Positions 27,248 through 35,966 of a stretch of DNA of 64,000 bases are shown piece by piece. This DNA is from HK1 sp965215295 (GTDB lineage: Bacteria; Pseudomonadota; Gammaproteobacteria; HK1): assembly GCA_965215295.1 (NCBI GenBank), contig OZ244045.1:1550001-1614000 (forward strand), read 5' to 3'. The notes beneath the pieces are model-generated. The model was not told the DNA's origin. It did no database searches and was given only the letters and a program-made list of their open reading frames with translations. The translations under genes were made by a program, and so were the position numbers. The first letter of the stretch is position 1, and each line of letters begins with the position of its first letter.

Positions 27248-27499
27248 TCAGCCGCCGGCCACCGGTGGAAAGATCGCGAGCTCCTCGCGTTCGGCGAGCG
27301 CCCGCGTGGCACGCTCCGACGGTGGTACGAACACTCCGTTGACGATCACGAGGTGGGCGAGATCACGAGGGACGTTCAGGCGCTCGACGACATCGGCCGG
27401 AGTCGTGCCCTCCGGAAACTCCATCTCGACCTGGTTCCGTCTGGCCCCGGATGGAAGATACTGTCCGAGCGACGCGAACAGCTTCACGGTGACTTTCAA
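27248..27499 (-). CDS. MoaD/ThiS-like sulfur carrier protein
   Basis: The 83-residue ubiquitin-like protein starts VTVKLFASLGQYLP, has VIVNGVFVPPS, and ends with the diglycine PPVAGG that is activated as a thiocarboxylate. MoaD proteins pass sulfur into molybdopterin. A dedicated copy in AOR clusters probably serves tungsto- or molybdopterin maturation. The start is a TTG at 27499, preceded by GGGGGAG. It lies 152 bases upstream of the ferredoxin subunit on the same strand. Confidence 0.85.
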   Translation of the reverse strand: MKVTVKLFASLGQYLPSGARRNQVEMEFPEGTTPADVVERLNVPRDLAHLVIVNGVFVPPSERATRALAEREELAIFPPVAGG

Positions 27500-27574
27500 C
27501 CCACTCCCCCGCGCGTCGACGACAGGGTGACAATAGCACCGTCGCGGACCGGCCGCATTATCGAAACCGAACGC

Positions 27575-28315
27575 TCAGGAGCCTTGCCGCGGGCGCCGTC
27601 TCGCGTCGAGGAAGGCGTGCATGTGGAACGCCGCCTGGGGTGCGCCGTACGCCGCACCGCGCCCGGCCGGACAGGCGTGCCGTGCGAGGCATCCCTCGCC
27701 GAGGCAGCGCGCGCCGGCGCGGCTCGCGATGTGGGCGACGCACCCTTCGACGTCGTAGCCCCCCGAGGAGAACGCACCGACGGGACAGGCCGACAGGCAG
27801 GGACGTCCGGCGCAGCTCTCGCAGGGACTCGCGCGCTCGTCCCGGGGCGGGAGCTCGAGGGACTCGCGAAACGCCAGCGCGCCCCGGTACGCGTGCCACA
27901 GGCCGTGGTCCGGGTGCACCAGCGGCCCGATGGGCGAGGGATGGACGGGACCGGCCCGCCGTGCCCACCGGATGAACGGCAGCCAGGGAGGGCCGCCGAA
28001 CGGGAAGTGCGCGGCTCCGCCGAGAGCATGCGCGAGGCCCGAGACCACCCGCCGGCTCCATCGGTCCAGAGCGTCCGGTGCGCCATCCTGCGCTTCTTCC
28101 GATGCGGCGAAGACGGTCCACATTCCGGGACCCGCGTTGCCGACGAGCACCAGCGTTGCGGCGGGCGCGCCGTTCCCGAACGGCGGGACCGAGTCCTCCG
28201 CGACGACGTGGAATGCGCCTCGGCCGGCGAGCCCTTCGGCTTCGATGGCGGCGACGATGGTGTCGAAGTTCTGCACCGGGAGATGGATTGTCCGCAACGG
28301 CCTGCGTGACGCCAC
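27575..28315 (-). CDS. 4Fe-4S ferredoxin-like protein (QueG-like cysteine pattern)
   Basis: The 246-residue protein carries CESCAGRPCLSACPVGAFSS and, further on, GARCLGEGCLARHACPAG, so one or two [4Fe-4S] clusters are likely. The N-terminal 150 residues have no cofactor motif I recognise; they include FPFGGPPWLPFIRWARRAG and a hydrophobic stretch AATLVLVGNAG. Similar proteins are annotated as 4Fe-4S dicluster or epoxyqueuosine-reductase-related. It follows the CoA ligase gene and precedes the MoaD-like gene on the same strand, so it may belong with either unit. The start is a GTG. Confidence 0.7.
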   Translation of the reverse strand: MASRRPLRTIHLPVQNFDTIVAAIEAEGLAGRGAFHVVAEDSVPPFGNGAPAATLVLVGNAGPGMWTVFAASEEAQDGAPDALDRWSRRVVSGLAHALGGAAHFPFGGPPWLPFIRWARRAGPVHPSPIGPLVHPDHGLWHAYRGALAFRESLELPPRDERASPCESCAGRPCLSACPVGAFSSGGYDVEGCVAHIASRAGARCLGEGCLARHACPAGRGAAYGAPQAAFHMHAFLDARRRPRQGS

Positions 28316-28388
28316 GAGTCGCGAGAACGGGGACCCGGACGGCCGATGACGAAAGAACGTCGGCGAGTACCGCCGGGACCGCCTCCCC

Positions 28389-29630
28389 CTATTCGTAGGT
28401 ACGAGCGTCCTCGATCACCTTGCCGTCGTTCTCGAGCGACCCCGGCGGGACGATTTCAACCTCGCTCCGCAGCTTGCACACGTCCCGCACGGTCGCCGCG
28501 ATCGCGCCGGCGATGCCCGGGTCGCCCGTCGCGGTCTCGCATCGCAGGGTCATGAGATCCTGGTTGCCGGCGCTGCCGACCACGAGTCTTGCCCGGACGA
28601 TCTCGGGGTGCCGTCGCACGACCTCCGCCACCTGCGAGGGATGCACGAACATCCCCCTGACCTTCGTCGTCTGGTCGGCGCGCCCCATCCATCCCCTGAT
28701 CCGGGTGTTGGTGCGCCCGCACGGGCTCGTCCCGGGCATCACTGCGGAGAGATCGCCGGTCGCGAACCGCACGAGCGGATAGTCGGGGTTCAACGGCGTC
28801 ACGACCACCTCCCCGACCTCACCGTCCGCAACGGGATTGCCGGTACCCGGCCGCACGATCTCCACGATCACGCCTTCGTCGAGGATCATCCCTTCCAGTG
28901 CCGGTGACTCGTAGGCGATCAGGCCGACGTCCGCCACCGCGTAGCACTGCAGGACCGATACCCCGCGGGCGCCGACAGCCCTGCGAAGACTCGGGGGAAG
29001 CGCCTCGCCCGAGACGAGCCCCTTCGTGATCGAGCCGATGTCCTCGCCGAGCTCGACCGCCTTGTCGAGGAGGATGTCGAGAAAGGACGGCGTGCCGACA
29101 TAGACGTTCGGACGCAACCGCGCGATCGCCCTCACCTGGAGCTCGGTCTGGCCGACCCCGGCCGGAAACACCGTACATCCGATTGCCCGCGCCCCACCCT
29201 CGAGCATCGCTCCGGCCGGGGTGAAGTGGTAGGAGAACGTGTTGTGGACGAGATCGCCCTTGCGCACCCCCGCTGCGTAGAGCGCGCGCGCCATGCGGAA
29301 CGGATCGGTCCGCCGCGGCGCCGGTTCGAAGATCGGACCGGGGGATGCGAAGATGTTGGCGTAATCCCCGACCGCGCCGGGAGTCAGGCCTCCGAAAGGC
29401 GGCGAGTCGGCCTGCAGTCCCATCAGCTCCGATTTCCGGATCACGGGCAGGGCCGCCAGCGCGCTCCTGTCCGCCACCGAATCCGGGTCGATCCCGTCGA
29501 GCCGGCGCGCGATGGCCGGCGCCCGCATCGCCGTTCCCAGGTGATCGCGAAGGGCCGAGAACAGCGCCGCCTCGCGCGTTTCGGGATCGCGCGTTTCGAG
29601 GTCGTCGTAGTAGCTGGCGGTCGTGTCCAC
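28389..29630 (-). CDS. Phenylacetate-CoA ligase family protein
   Basis: The 413-residue adenylate-forming enzyme is of the PaaK type: SYYDDLETRDPETREAALFS at the start, a central FSYHFTPAGAMLEGG, and a late LVRFATGDLSAVMPG and RIRGWMGRADQTTKVRGMFV. These enzymes make CoA esters of aryl or small organic acids. The N-terminal pattern is standard for the family and the start is a GTG at 29630. It is downstream of livF and a tiny membrane protein gene in an otherwise complete transporter cluster, which suggests that the imported acid is activated here. Confidence 0.9.
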   Translation of the reverse strand: MDTTASYYDDLETRDPETREAALFSALRDHLGTAMRAPAIARRLDGIDPDSVADRSALAALPVIRKSELMGLQADSPPFGGLTPGAVGDYANIFASPGPIFEPAPRRTDPFRMARALYAAGVRKGDLVHNTFSYHFTPAGAMLEGGARAIGCTVFPAGVGQTELQVRAIARLRPNVYVGTPSFLDILLDKAVELGEDIGSITKGLVSGEALPPSLRRAVGARGVSVLQCYAVADVGLIAYESPALEGMILDEGVIVEIVRPGTGNPVADGEVGEVVVTPLNPDYPLVRFATGDLSAVMPGTSPCGRTNTRIRGWMGRADQTTKVRGMFVHPSQVAEVVRRHPEIVRARLVVGSAGNQDLMTLRCETATGDPGIAGAIAATVRDVCKLRSEVEIVPPGSLENDGKVIEDARTYE

Positions 29631-29743
29631 GGCAGGTACGGTGAAACTCGCCGGAGTTACCGGGCGTCCCGCTTGTTCCGAGTTGCTTCTCCGATGCTCC
29701 GACGGCTGAATCCGCCGGTGGCGGAAGGAACGTAACGAACTGC

Positions 29744-29893
29744 CTATCCGGTGGAGAACCTGTTCAGAAAGAATTGGGCTATCTTGGCGAGCACGCCTTT
29801 TGAAGGTTTGAGCGCAACAACGACCATCAGGCCCAGAGTCATCGACAATATCATCACTGCGATTACAGCTACGATTTCACCTGTCTCGATCAT
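29744..29893 (-). CDS. 49-residue single-span membrane protein
   Basis: A short frame starts with an ATG preceded by GAAGGAAG. It reads MIETGEIVAVIAVMILSMTL, continues hydrophobic to about residue 29, and ends in a basic, amphipathic stretch with KPSKGVLAKIAQ and a Phe/Leu-rich tail. One membrane span with a cytoplasmic basic tail is expected. It lies between livF (63 bases upstream) and the CoA ligase gene in the same direction. The composition is far lower in GC than its neighbours. Function is unknown; a small transporter-associated protein is possible. Confidence 0.6.
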   Translation of the reverse strand: MIETGEIVAVIAVMILSMTLGLMVVVALKPSKGVLAKIAQFFLNRFSTG

Positions 29894-29955
29894 CCGATTT
29901 CTTCCTTCGTCTGATCCGCATTCGCCATTACCCGACTGTCCGCAGCGGTCGTTCC

Positions 29956-30771
29956 CTACGCCAGCCAGCGCTTGCGCCGGCGGTAGTGCTTGGTGTCGCG
30001 GAAGCTCTTGCGCCCGCCTCCGCTCGTGCCGAGGTAGAACTCCTTCACGTCCTCGTTGTCGGCCAGCGCGCCGGCTTCACCGTCCATCACCACGCGCCCG
30101 TTCTCCAGGATGTACCCGTAACGGGCGTAGCGCAACGCCATGTGGGTGTTCTGCTCGGCGAGGAGGAACGTCACGCCCTCGTTCTCGTTGAGCCGCTTCA
30201 CGATCTCGAAAATTTCCTCGACGAGCTGCGGGGCGAGGCCCATCGACGGCTCGTCGAGGAGGATCATCGACGGCTTGGCCATCAGCGCCCGGCCGAGCGC
30301 GGTCATCTGCTGCTCGCCGCCCGAGGTATAGCCGGCCATCGCACGATGGCGTTCCTTGATGCGCGGAAAGTAGCCGTACACCTTCTCCAGATCCCGCTCG
30401 ATCTCGCCCCTGCCGTCGGTGCGCGTATACGCACCGGTGAGCAGGTTCTCCTCGACGGTGAGATGCTCGAAGCAGTGGCGGCCTTCCATGACCTGGACGA
30501 CGCCCATCCTGACGAGGTCCGCGGGCGTGCGGCCGTCGACGCGTTCGCCCCGGTACAGGACCGAGCCCTTCGTCACCTCGCCCCGCTCGGCGCCGAGCAG
30601 GTTCGAGATGGACTTCAGCGTCGTCGACTTCCCCGCGCCGTTGGCCCCGAGGAGGGTGACGATACCCCCCTCGGGCACTTCCAGGGACACCCCCCTGAGC
30701 ACGAGGATCACGTGGTCGTAGATCACCTCGATGTTGTTGACGCTCAGCAGGGGTGTCCCGTTCGTCTCCAT
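29956..30771 (-). CDS. livF: Branched-chain amino acid type ABC transporter ATPase LivF (second system)
   Basis: The 271-residue ATPase has LLSVNNIEVIYDHVILVLRG, Walker A GANGAGKSTT, signature SGGEQQMTALGRALMA, Walker B MILLDEPSMG and switch LLAEQNTHM. It has an unusually long C-terminus ending KHYRRRKRW, typical of LivF in aromatic-acid type clusters. It pairs with the LivG homologue 4 kb upstream. The ATG at 30771 was chosen from the strand spacing; the upstream frame is arginine-rich. Confidence 0.92.
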   Translation of the reverse strand: METNGTPLLSVNNIEVIYDHVILVLRGVSLEVPEGGIVTLLGANGAGKSTTLKSISNLLGAERGEVTKGSVLYRGERVDGRTPADLVRMGVVQVMEGRHCFEHLTVEENLLTGAYTRTDGRGEIERDLEKVYGYFPRIKERHRAMAGYTSGGEQQMTALGRALMAKPSMILLDEPSMGLAPQLVEEIFEIVKRLNENEGVTFLLAEQNTHMALRYARYGYILENGRVVMDGEAGALADNEDVKEFYLGTSGGGRKSFRDTKHYRRRKRWLA

Positions 30772-30808
30772 GGTCCGGGCCTCGGCGGCGTGCCGTGCGG
30801 CTCGCCGA

Positions 30809-32146
30809 TCAACCGCACTCGGTGCCCATCGACATGCCGCTGCGCGGCGTGATGCCCTTCTCCTTGGCATACTGTGAGGAGGACGCCTGGATCATCGGGT
30901 CGACGATCGACTTGTCGGTCTCGATCCAGTCGGTGACCTCCTTCCAGTGGGTGCCGGTCCACTCCAGGAACTTGACCGCGCCGCCGCCCTCGTGATCGGC
31001 GCAGGTCACCTTGAGCGGGGACATCAGGCCTTCGGCGCCGAGCTCCTTGATGCGCTGCTCGGTGATGTCCAGGTTCTCGATGCCCCAGCGGATCTCCTCG
31101 CCGGTGAGCGGCTTGGCGCCGAACTTGCCCTGCGCGAGGCGGATCGACTCCATCGTGAGGATGCCCGCGATGAGGCCGCGGTTGTAGTAGATGGTCCCGA
31201 CGCGCTGCGGAGAGATGTGGCCCTTGCCGGCGCCGTGCACCTTGTCGAGGATTTCCTGGATGACCGGGAAGTCCGCCCCGGACGGATGGAAGCCCGCGGC
31301 CACGTAGCCGACCGCCGCCTTGCCGGCGGGAATGACGTCCTCTTCCGCGCCGCTCCACCACACGCCCACGATCTTCGTGGCCGGGAAGCCCACCCGCGAC
31401 GCCTCCTTCAGCGCGGTCGGGTTCATCACGCCCCATCCGCGCAGGATGACCCAGTCGGGCTTGTAGCGGCGTGCGATCTCGAGCCACGTCGCCTTCTGGT
31501 CGAGCCCGGGGTGCGGGACGGGGAAGTGGCGAACCTCGAAGCCGTACTTCTCGGCCTGCCTGTCGAGGACCGGGATCGTCTCCTTGCCGTAGCTCGACTC
31601 GTGGTAGAGGTTGGCGAGCTTCTTGCCCTCCAAGTTCCCCATGCCGCCTTCCTTCATCCCGATGTACTTGATCTTCGCCGTGTTCTGGCTCCAGTAGTTG
31701 GTCACCAGCGGAAAGACGTAGGGGAAGACCTTGCCGTTGGTGGCGTCGGTGCGCCCGTACCCCATCGAGATGAGGGGGACCTTGTCGGCGGTGGCGCGCT
31801 CGATGAGCCGGTACGTGATGCCGGTCGAGAGCGGATGCACGACGCTCGCTCCGGTCGGACCCTTGCCCTTGAGCCGCTCGTAGCACTCGACCCCGCGGTC
31901 GGAGTTGTACGCGGTCTCGCACTCCTCCCACGTGATCGTCACGCCGCCGACCCCGCCGTCGCGGATGTTGAGCAGCTCCATGTAGTCTTCCATGCCGCCC
32001 CAGAACCCGGAACCGCCCGCGGCGTAAGGGCCGGTGCGATACGCGAGCGCCGGGATGAACTGCTCGTTCTGCGCCTGGACGGCCGCGAACGGCGTGAGCG
32101 CAATCGCCGCGGCGGTCAGGGACAACAGGCATTTTCCGATTTTCAT
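30809..32146 (-). CDS. livK: Branched-chain amino acid type ABC transporter substrate-binding protein (second system)
   Basis: The 445-residue binding protein has a Sec signal peptide (MKIGKCLLSLTAAAIALTPF, cleavage after VQA) and a type I periplasmic-binding fold. It includes VVHPLSTGITYRLIERA and YGRTDATNGKVFPYVFPLV. It is longer than amino acid binders and more like binders linked to aromatic or organic acid uptake. Its gene lies between livM and livF. The ligand is inferred only from the flanking CoA ligases. Confidence 0.9.
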   Translation of the reverse strand: MKIGKCLLSLTAAAIALTPFAAVQAQNEQFIPALAYRTGPYAAGGSGFWGGMEDYMELLNIRDGGVGGVTITWEECETAYNSDRGVECYERLKGKGPTGASVVHPLSTGITYRLIERATADKVPLISMGYGRTDATNGKVFPYVFPLVTNYWSQNTAKIKYIGMKEGGMGNLEGKKLANLYHESSYGKETIPVLDRQAEKYGFEVRHFPVPHPGLDQKATWLEIARRYKPDWVILRGWGVMNPTALKEASRVGFPATKIVGVWWSGAEEDVIPAGKAAVGYVAAGFHPSGADFPVIQEILDKVHGAGKGHISPQRVGTIYYNRGLIAGILTMESIRLAQGKFGAKPLTGEEIRWGIENLDITEQRIKELGAEGLMSPLKVTCADHEGGGAVKFLEWTGTHWKEVTDWIETDKSIVDPMIQASSSQYAKEKGITPRSGMSMGTECG

Positions 32147-32341
32147 TGGCTACATCCTCCCGTATGGATTTCATACAGTTGCGCGCCGCCCACCGGGCGG
32201 CAACGGGGAAAGTCTAAGGTATCCGGACCACTGCCGCGAGCGGCGCTCTCCCCGTGCGCCCCCGCGGTCCCGCCGCGGCACCCGCGCGGCGGCGTCATGC
32301 CCGGAGCTCCCGCCAGCCCCCTTCGCCCGATCTCCACCTTC

Positions 32342-33469
32342 TCAGTAGGGGAAAGGCCACTGCCGAAGCTTCTCTTTCGCGATCTGCCACAGGCGGGCGA
32401 AGCCGTGCGGCTCCACGATCAGGAAGAAGATGATGGTGCCGCCGAACACGATCAGCTCGAGGTTCGCCAGCACGTTGCCCGAAAGCGTCCCGCCCATCAC
32501 CGTGGAGGCGAAAATGTTGAGGAATACCGGCAGCAGCACGATGAACGCGGCGCCGAGGTACGAGCCCATGATGCTGCCCAGGCCCCCGATGATGATCATG
32601 AACAGGATGTTGAACGAGCGGATGAGGTCGAACGCCTCGGTGTCCGCGTTCCCCACGTAGGTGAACACGTACATCGCGCCGGCGACCCCGCAGTAGAACG
32701 AGCTGATCGCGAACGCGAGCAGCTTGGTGCGCAGGGGCCGCACGCCGATGATCTCGGCCGCGATGTCCATGTCCCGGATCGCCATCCACGAGCGCCCGGT
32801 CGCGCTGCGGACCAGGTTCTTCGCGAGCAGGGTGAGGACGACGACCACCCCCAGGGTCACCAGGTACTTGACCTCGGGGGTCGCGTGCGGACCCGAGACG
32901 ACGGGGTTGAGCGGCTCGAGAAAGTCGAGCGGGCCGCCGGCTTCCGCGAGGCGGCCGAAAAGGGTGCTCTGGGGCGCGGACGCGACCCCGGCCGGATCGT
33001 AGTTGGTGAACCAGCCGACGTGATCGAACAGCCACAGCAGGAAGAACTGCGAGGCGAGGGTGGTGACCGCGAGGTAGAAGCCCTTGATGCGCAGGCTCGG
33101 CAGCCCGAACAGGATTCCCACGAGGGCCGCGAACAGGCCCGATATGAGGAAGCTGAGAACGAGCGGGATCTCGGGCAGGCGCAGGACGAGGTTGTAGCAG
33201 GCGTAGGCGCCCACCGCCATGAACCCGCCGGTGCCCAGCGAGATCTGCCCGGCATAGCCGGTGAGCAGGTTCAGCCCCAGCGCGGCCAGTCCGAACACGA
33301 GGAACTGGGTCAGGATCGGCCCCATGAGGTACTGCGACCCGGTGAGGGGAGGTACGACGCACGCGAAGGCGACGAGCGCGATCACGAACCAGTGGTCCTG
33401 GCGGATGGTGAAGATCGCCTGATCGCTCGCGTACGTGGTCTTGAACTGACCGGCTTCGCGGTAAAACAT
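32342..33469 (-). CDS. livM: Branched-chain amino acid type ABC transporter permease LivM (second system)
   Basis: The 375-residue permease has the LivM core LTGYAGQISLGTGGFMAVGA and the loop SATGRSWMAIRDMDIAAEII, with about nine membrane segments. The C-terminus ends LWQIAKEKLRQWPF. It forms the pore with the enlarged LivH encoded directly upstream (36-base gap). A 195-base spacer separates it from livK. Confidence 0.93.
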   Translation of the reverse strand: MFYREAGQFKTTYASDQAIFTIRQDHWFVIALVAFACVVPPLTGSQYLMGPILTQFLVFGLAALGLNLLTGYAGQISLGTGGFMAVGAYACYNLVLRLPEIPLVLSFLISGLFAALVGILFGLPSLRIKGFYLAVTTLASQFFLLWLFDHVGWFTNYDPAGVASAPQSTLFGRLAEAGGPLDFLEPLNPVVSGPHATPEVKYLVTLGVVVVLTLLAKNLVRSATGRSWMAIRDMDIAAEIIGVRPLRTKLLAFAISSFYCGVAGAMYVFTYVGNADTEAFDLIRSFNILFMIIIGGLGSIMGSYLGAAFIVLLPVFLNIFASTVMGGTLSGNVLANLELIVFGGTIIFFLIVEPHGFARLWQIAKEKLRQWPFPY

Positions 33470-33505
33470 CCTCTTTCCTCGCCTCCTCGCGCGGGCTGCG
33501 GCGCG

Positions 33506-34720
33506 TCATACGCGCTCGATGATCTTCTCTCCGAACAGCCCCTGCGGCCACACCAGCAGGAACAGCGTCCCCAGCATGTACGGGCTCCAGTTCTCGGTCC
33601 CGCCGCCGAAGAACGGGATCCCGACATAGACCTCGAAGAGCTTCTCCGTCGACCCGACGATCAGGCCGCCGATGATGGCGCCGGGGATGGACGTGAAGCC
33701 CCCGATCAGGATCACCGGCAACGCCTTGAACGCGAGCAGCGAGATCGAGAACTGCACGCCCAGCTTCGACCCCCACATCAGGCCCGCGAACAGCGCGACG
33801 ATCGCCGAGGCCGACCACACCACGGCCCAGATGTTCTTGAGCGGAATCCCCACCGAGAGCGCGGCCTGGTGATCGTCGGCGACCGCGCGCAGGCCCCGCC
33901 CCACCCGGGTCTTGTTGAAGAACCAGGCGAGCGCCGCGACGAGCGCCGCCGCGGTCCCCGCCGCCGCCACGTCGAAGGTGCTGATGAACAGGCCGATGCT
34001 GTCCACGAACCACTCGATGGGAACGTCGGGAATGCCGATGTCGAGCGGATGCACGTCGGCGTCCCACACGCCCTGCGCCACTCCCTCGATGACGAAGTTC
34101 AGGCCGATCGCGGCCATGAACAGGATGATGGGCTCCTGGTTCACGAGCGGGCGGAGCACGATCCGCTCGATGGCGATGGCCATCATGATCATCACCAGGA
34201 GGGTCACCGCAAGGGCGCGCCACAGCGTCGCCCCGTCGAGGAAGAAGCACGCCGCCGCGAGCCCGAGCAGGACGCCCGCCGCCCAGTGCGGGGTGCGGGC
34301 CCCCACGGTGAGCATCAGGAAGGTCAGCTCCACGATGAACACCGCCCGCCACATCGCCTGGCCGCCGTCGAACACGATCGGCAGGAACACCACCGCGACC
34401 GCCGCGAGGACCACCGGGGTACGTCCGTACCGGGCCGGCGCATCGAGCACGGGGGTCAGCCGGCGCAACCCGAAGATCCCCGCCGCGAGCAGCGCGAAGA
34501 CCACCGCGAGCCAGCCGGTCCAGCTCCAGAAATCCGGCCCCACCTCCAGCATCAGCACGAAGGTCAGCGCCGCGAACAGCACGAAGGCGCCCTGCGCGAA
34601 GTTGAAGATCTGGGACGCCTTGAAGATCAGCACGAGGCCGAGCGCGACCAGCGAGTACATGATGCCGGTCAGCAGCCCGCCGACCAGCACCTCGGAGAAG
34701 AACAGGATTTCCTCGACCAT
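33506..34720 (-). CDS. livH: Enlarged branched-chain amino acid type ABC transporter permease LivH (second system)
   Basis: The 404-residue permease is about 110 residues longer than usual LivH. The extra part follows FKASQIFNFAQGAFVLFAAL and adds at least four hydrophobic segments (from about residue 55 to 155) before the normal core LLVMIMMAIAIERIVLRPLV and AIIGGLIVGSTEKLFEVYVG. The insertion is known in transporter clusters that include CoA ligases; its job is unknown. It lies between livG and livM in one operon. Confidence 0.9.
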   Translation of the reverse strand: MVEEILFFSEVLVGGLLTGIMYSLVALGLVLIFKASQIFNFAQGAFVLFAALTFVLMLEVGPDFWSWTGWLAVVFALLAAGIFGLRRLTPVLDAPARYGRTPVVLAAVAVVFLPIVFDGGQAMWRAVFIVELTFLMLTVGARTPHWAAGVLLGLAAACFFLDGATLWRALAVTLLVMIMMAIAIERIVLRPLVNQEPIILFMAAIGLNFVIEGVAQGVWDADVHPLDIGIPDVPIEWFVDSIGLFISTFDVAAAGTAAALVAALAWFFNKTRVGRGLRAVADDHQAALSVGIPLKNIWAVVWSASAIVALFAGLMWGSKLGVQFSISLLAFKALPVILIGGFTSIPGAIIGGLIVGSTEKLFEVYVGIPFFGGGTENWSPYMLGTLFLLVWPQGLFGEKIIERV

Positions 34721-34747
34721 CGGTGTCTCCGTCCGGTTCGTCCCCGC

Positions 34748-35923
34748 TCATCCCTGGCCGAGATAGGCGCGGATGACGACCGGGTCGTTGCGCACTTCGT
34801 CCGGGGTCCCCTCGGCGATCTTCACGCCGTGGTCGAGCACCACCACATGGTTCGAGATGTCCATGACCACGCCCATGTCGTGCTCGATCAGCAGCACTGT
34901 CGTCCCGAACTGGTCGTTCACGTCGAGGACGAAGCGCGCCATGTCCTCCTTCTCCTCGAGGTTCATCCCCGCCATCGGCTCGTCGAGGAGCAGCACCTTG
35001 GGCTCCATCGCCAGGGCCCGCGCGAGTTCCACCCGCTTCTGCAGGCCGTACGGCAACTGGCCGACCGGGGTGCGGCGGATCGGCTGGATCTCGAGGAAGT
35101 CGATGATGTGCTCGACGACCTCCCGGTGCCTGATCTCTTCCTTGCGCGCGGAACCGAAGTACAGGGCGTCGGTCGCGAAATTGTAGTCCATCTTGAGCAG
35201 GCGGCCGGTCATGATGTTGTCCAGGGTGCTCATGCCCCGGAACAGCGCGATGTTCTGGAACGTCCGCGCGAAGCCGAGCCGCGCGACCTCGAACGTCTTC
35301 AGGTGGGTCCGGTCCTGGCCCTCGAACAGGATGCGTCCGCTCGTCGGCCGGTAGAACCCGCTGACCACGTTCAGCATCGAGGTCTTGCCGGCGCCGTTCG
35401 GCCCGATGATCGAGAACACCTCCCCGGGATGCACCGAGAAGCCGACGTTTTCGAGCGCGGTGACCCCGCCGAACCGGAGCAGGATGTCCTCCACCTTCAG
35501 GAACGACTCCGCCGACGTGGTGCCGGTGGTCTGGTGGCGCCGGCGCATGTCGGCGAGGGCGAGCACCGCCGCGTCGCGCGACTCGAACAGGTTGGCGCGG
35601 AACTGCGCGCTCTGCGCGTGCGAGCGGATCGATTCGCGCACGTCGACGTTGACGCCGAACCGCACGGTGCCGAGCCCGTAACCGATGTTGGCGCGTTTGC
35701 CGCGCTCGGCGAATGCCGCCCACGCCTCGGGCGCGATCCTGCAGTCCCCGTAGTTGACGAGGAAGTACCAGCGCGAGCCGGAGTCGCCGACGCTGGCGTC
35801 GATCACGTCGTAGAACGCCTCGACATCCGCGGCCTCGCTGAACGTCATTCCCGAGAAATCGACCTCCAGGGTTTCGCGGTCCTGGTGGAACGTGAGGCGT
35901 TCCGCGATCGATCGCTCGCTCAT
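34748..35923 (-). CDS. livG: LivG-type ATPase with fused N-terminal STAS-like domain
   Basis: The 391-residue protein has about 140 residues before a normal LivG ATPase. The front domain reads ETLEVDFSGMTFSEAADVEA, SRWYFLVNYGDCRIAPEAW and LGTVRFGVN, a pattern like STAS/SpoIIAA-type folds. The ATPase follows: Walker A GPNGAGKTSM, signature LPYGLQKRVELARALA, Walker B VLLLDEPMAG, switch LLIEHDMG. A regulatory or sensor role for the front domain is an inference. The ATG at 35923 was chosen because it starts MSERSIAERL right before the domain and is 43 bases after the ligase gene. Confidence 0.88.
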   Translation of the reverse strand: MSERSIAERLTFHQDRETLEVDFSGMTFSEAADVEAFYDVIDASVGDSGSRWYFLVNYGDCRIAPEAWAAFAERGKRANIGYGLGTVRFGVNVDVRESIRSHAQSAQFRANLFESRDAAVLALADMRRRHQTTGTTSAESFLKVEDILLRFGGVTALENVGFSVHPGEVFSIIGPNGAGKTSMLNVVSGFYRPTSGRILFEGQDRTHLKTFEVARLGFARTFQNIALFRGMSTLDNIMTGRLLKMDYNFATDALYFGSARKEEIRHREVVEHIIDFLEIQPIRRTPVGQLPYGLQKRVELARALAMEPKVLLLDEPMAGMNLEEKEDMARFVLDVNDQFGTTVLLIEHDMGVVMDISNHVVVLDHGVKIAEGTPDEVRNDPVVIRAYLGQG

Positions 35924-35966
35924 CGGGGCGCTCTCCCCGGTGTCGCCGGTCGGTCGTCCGGCCGCA

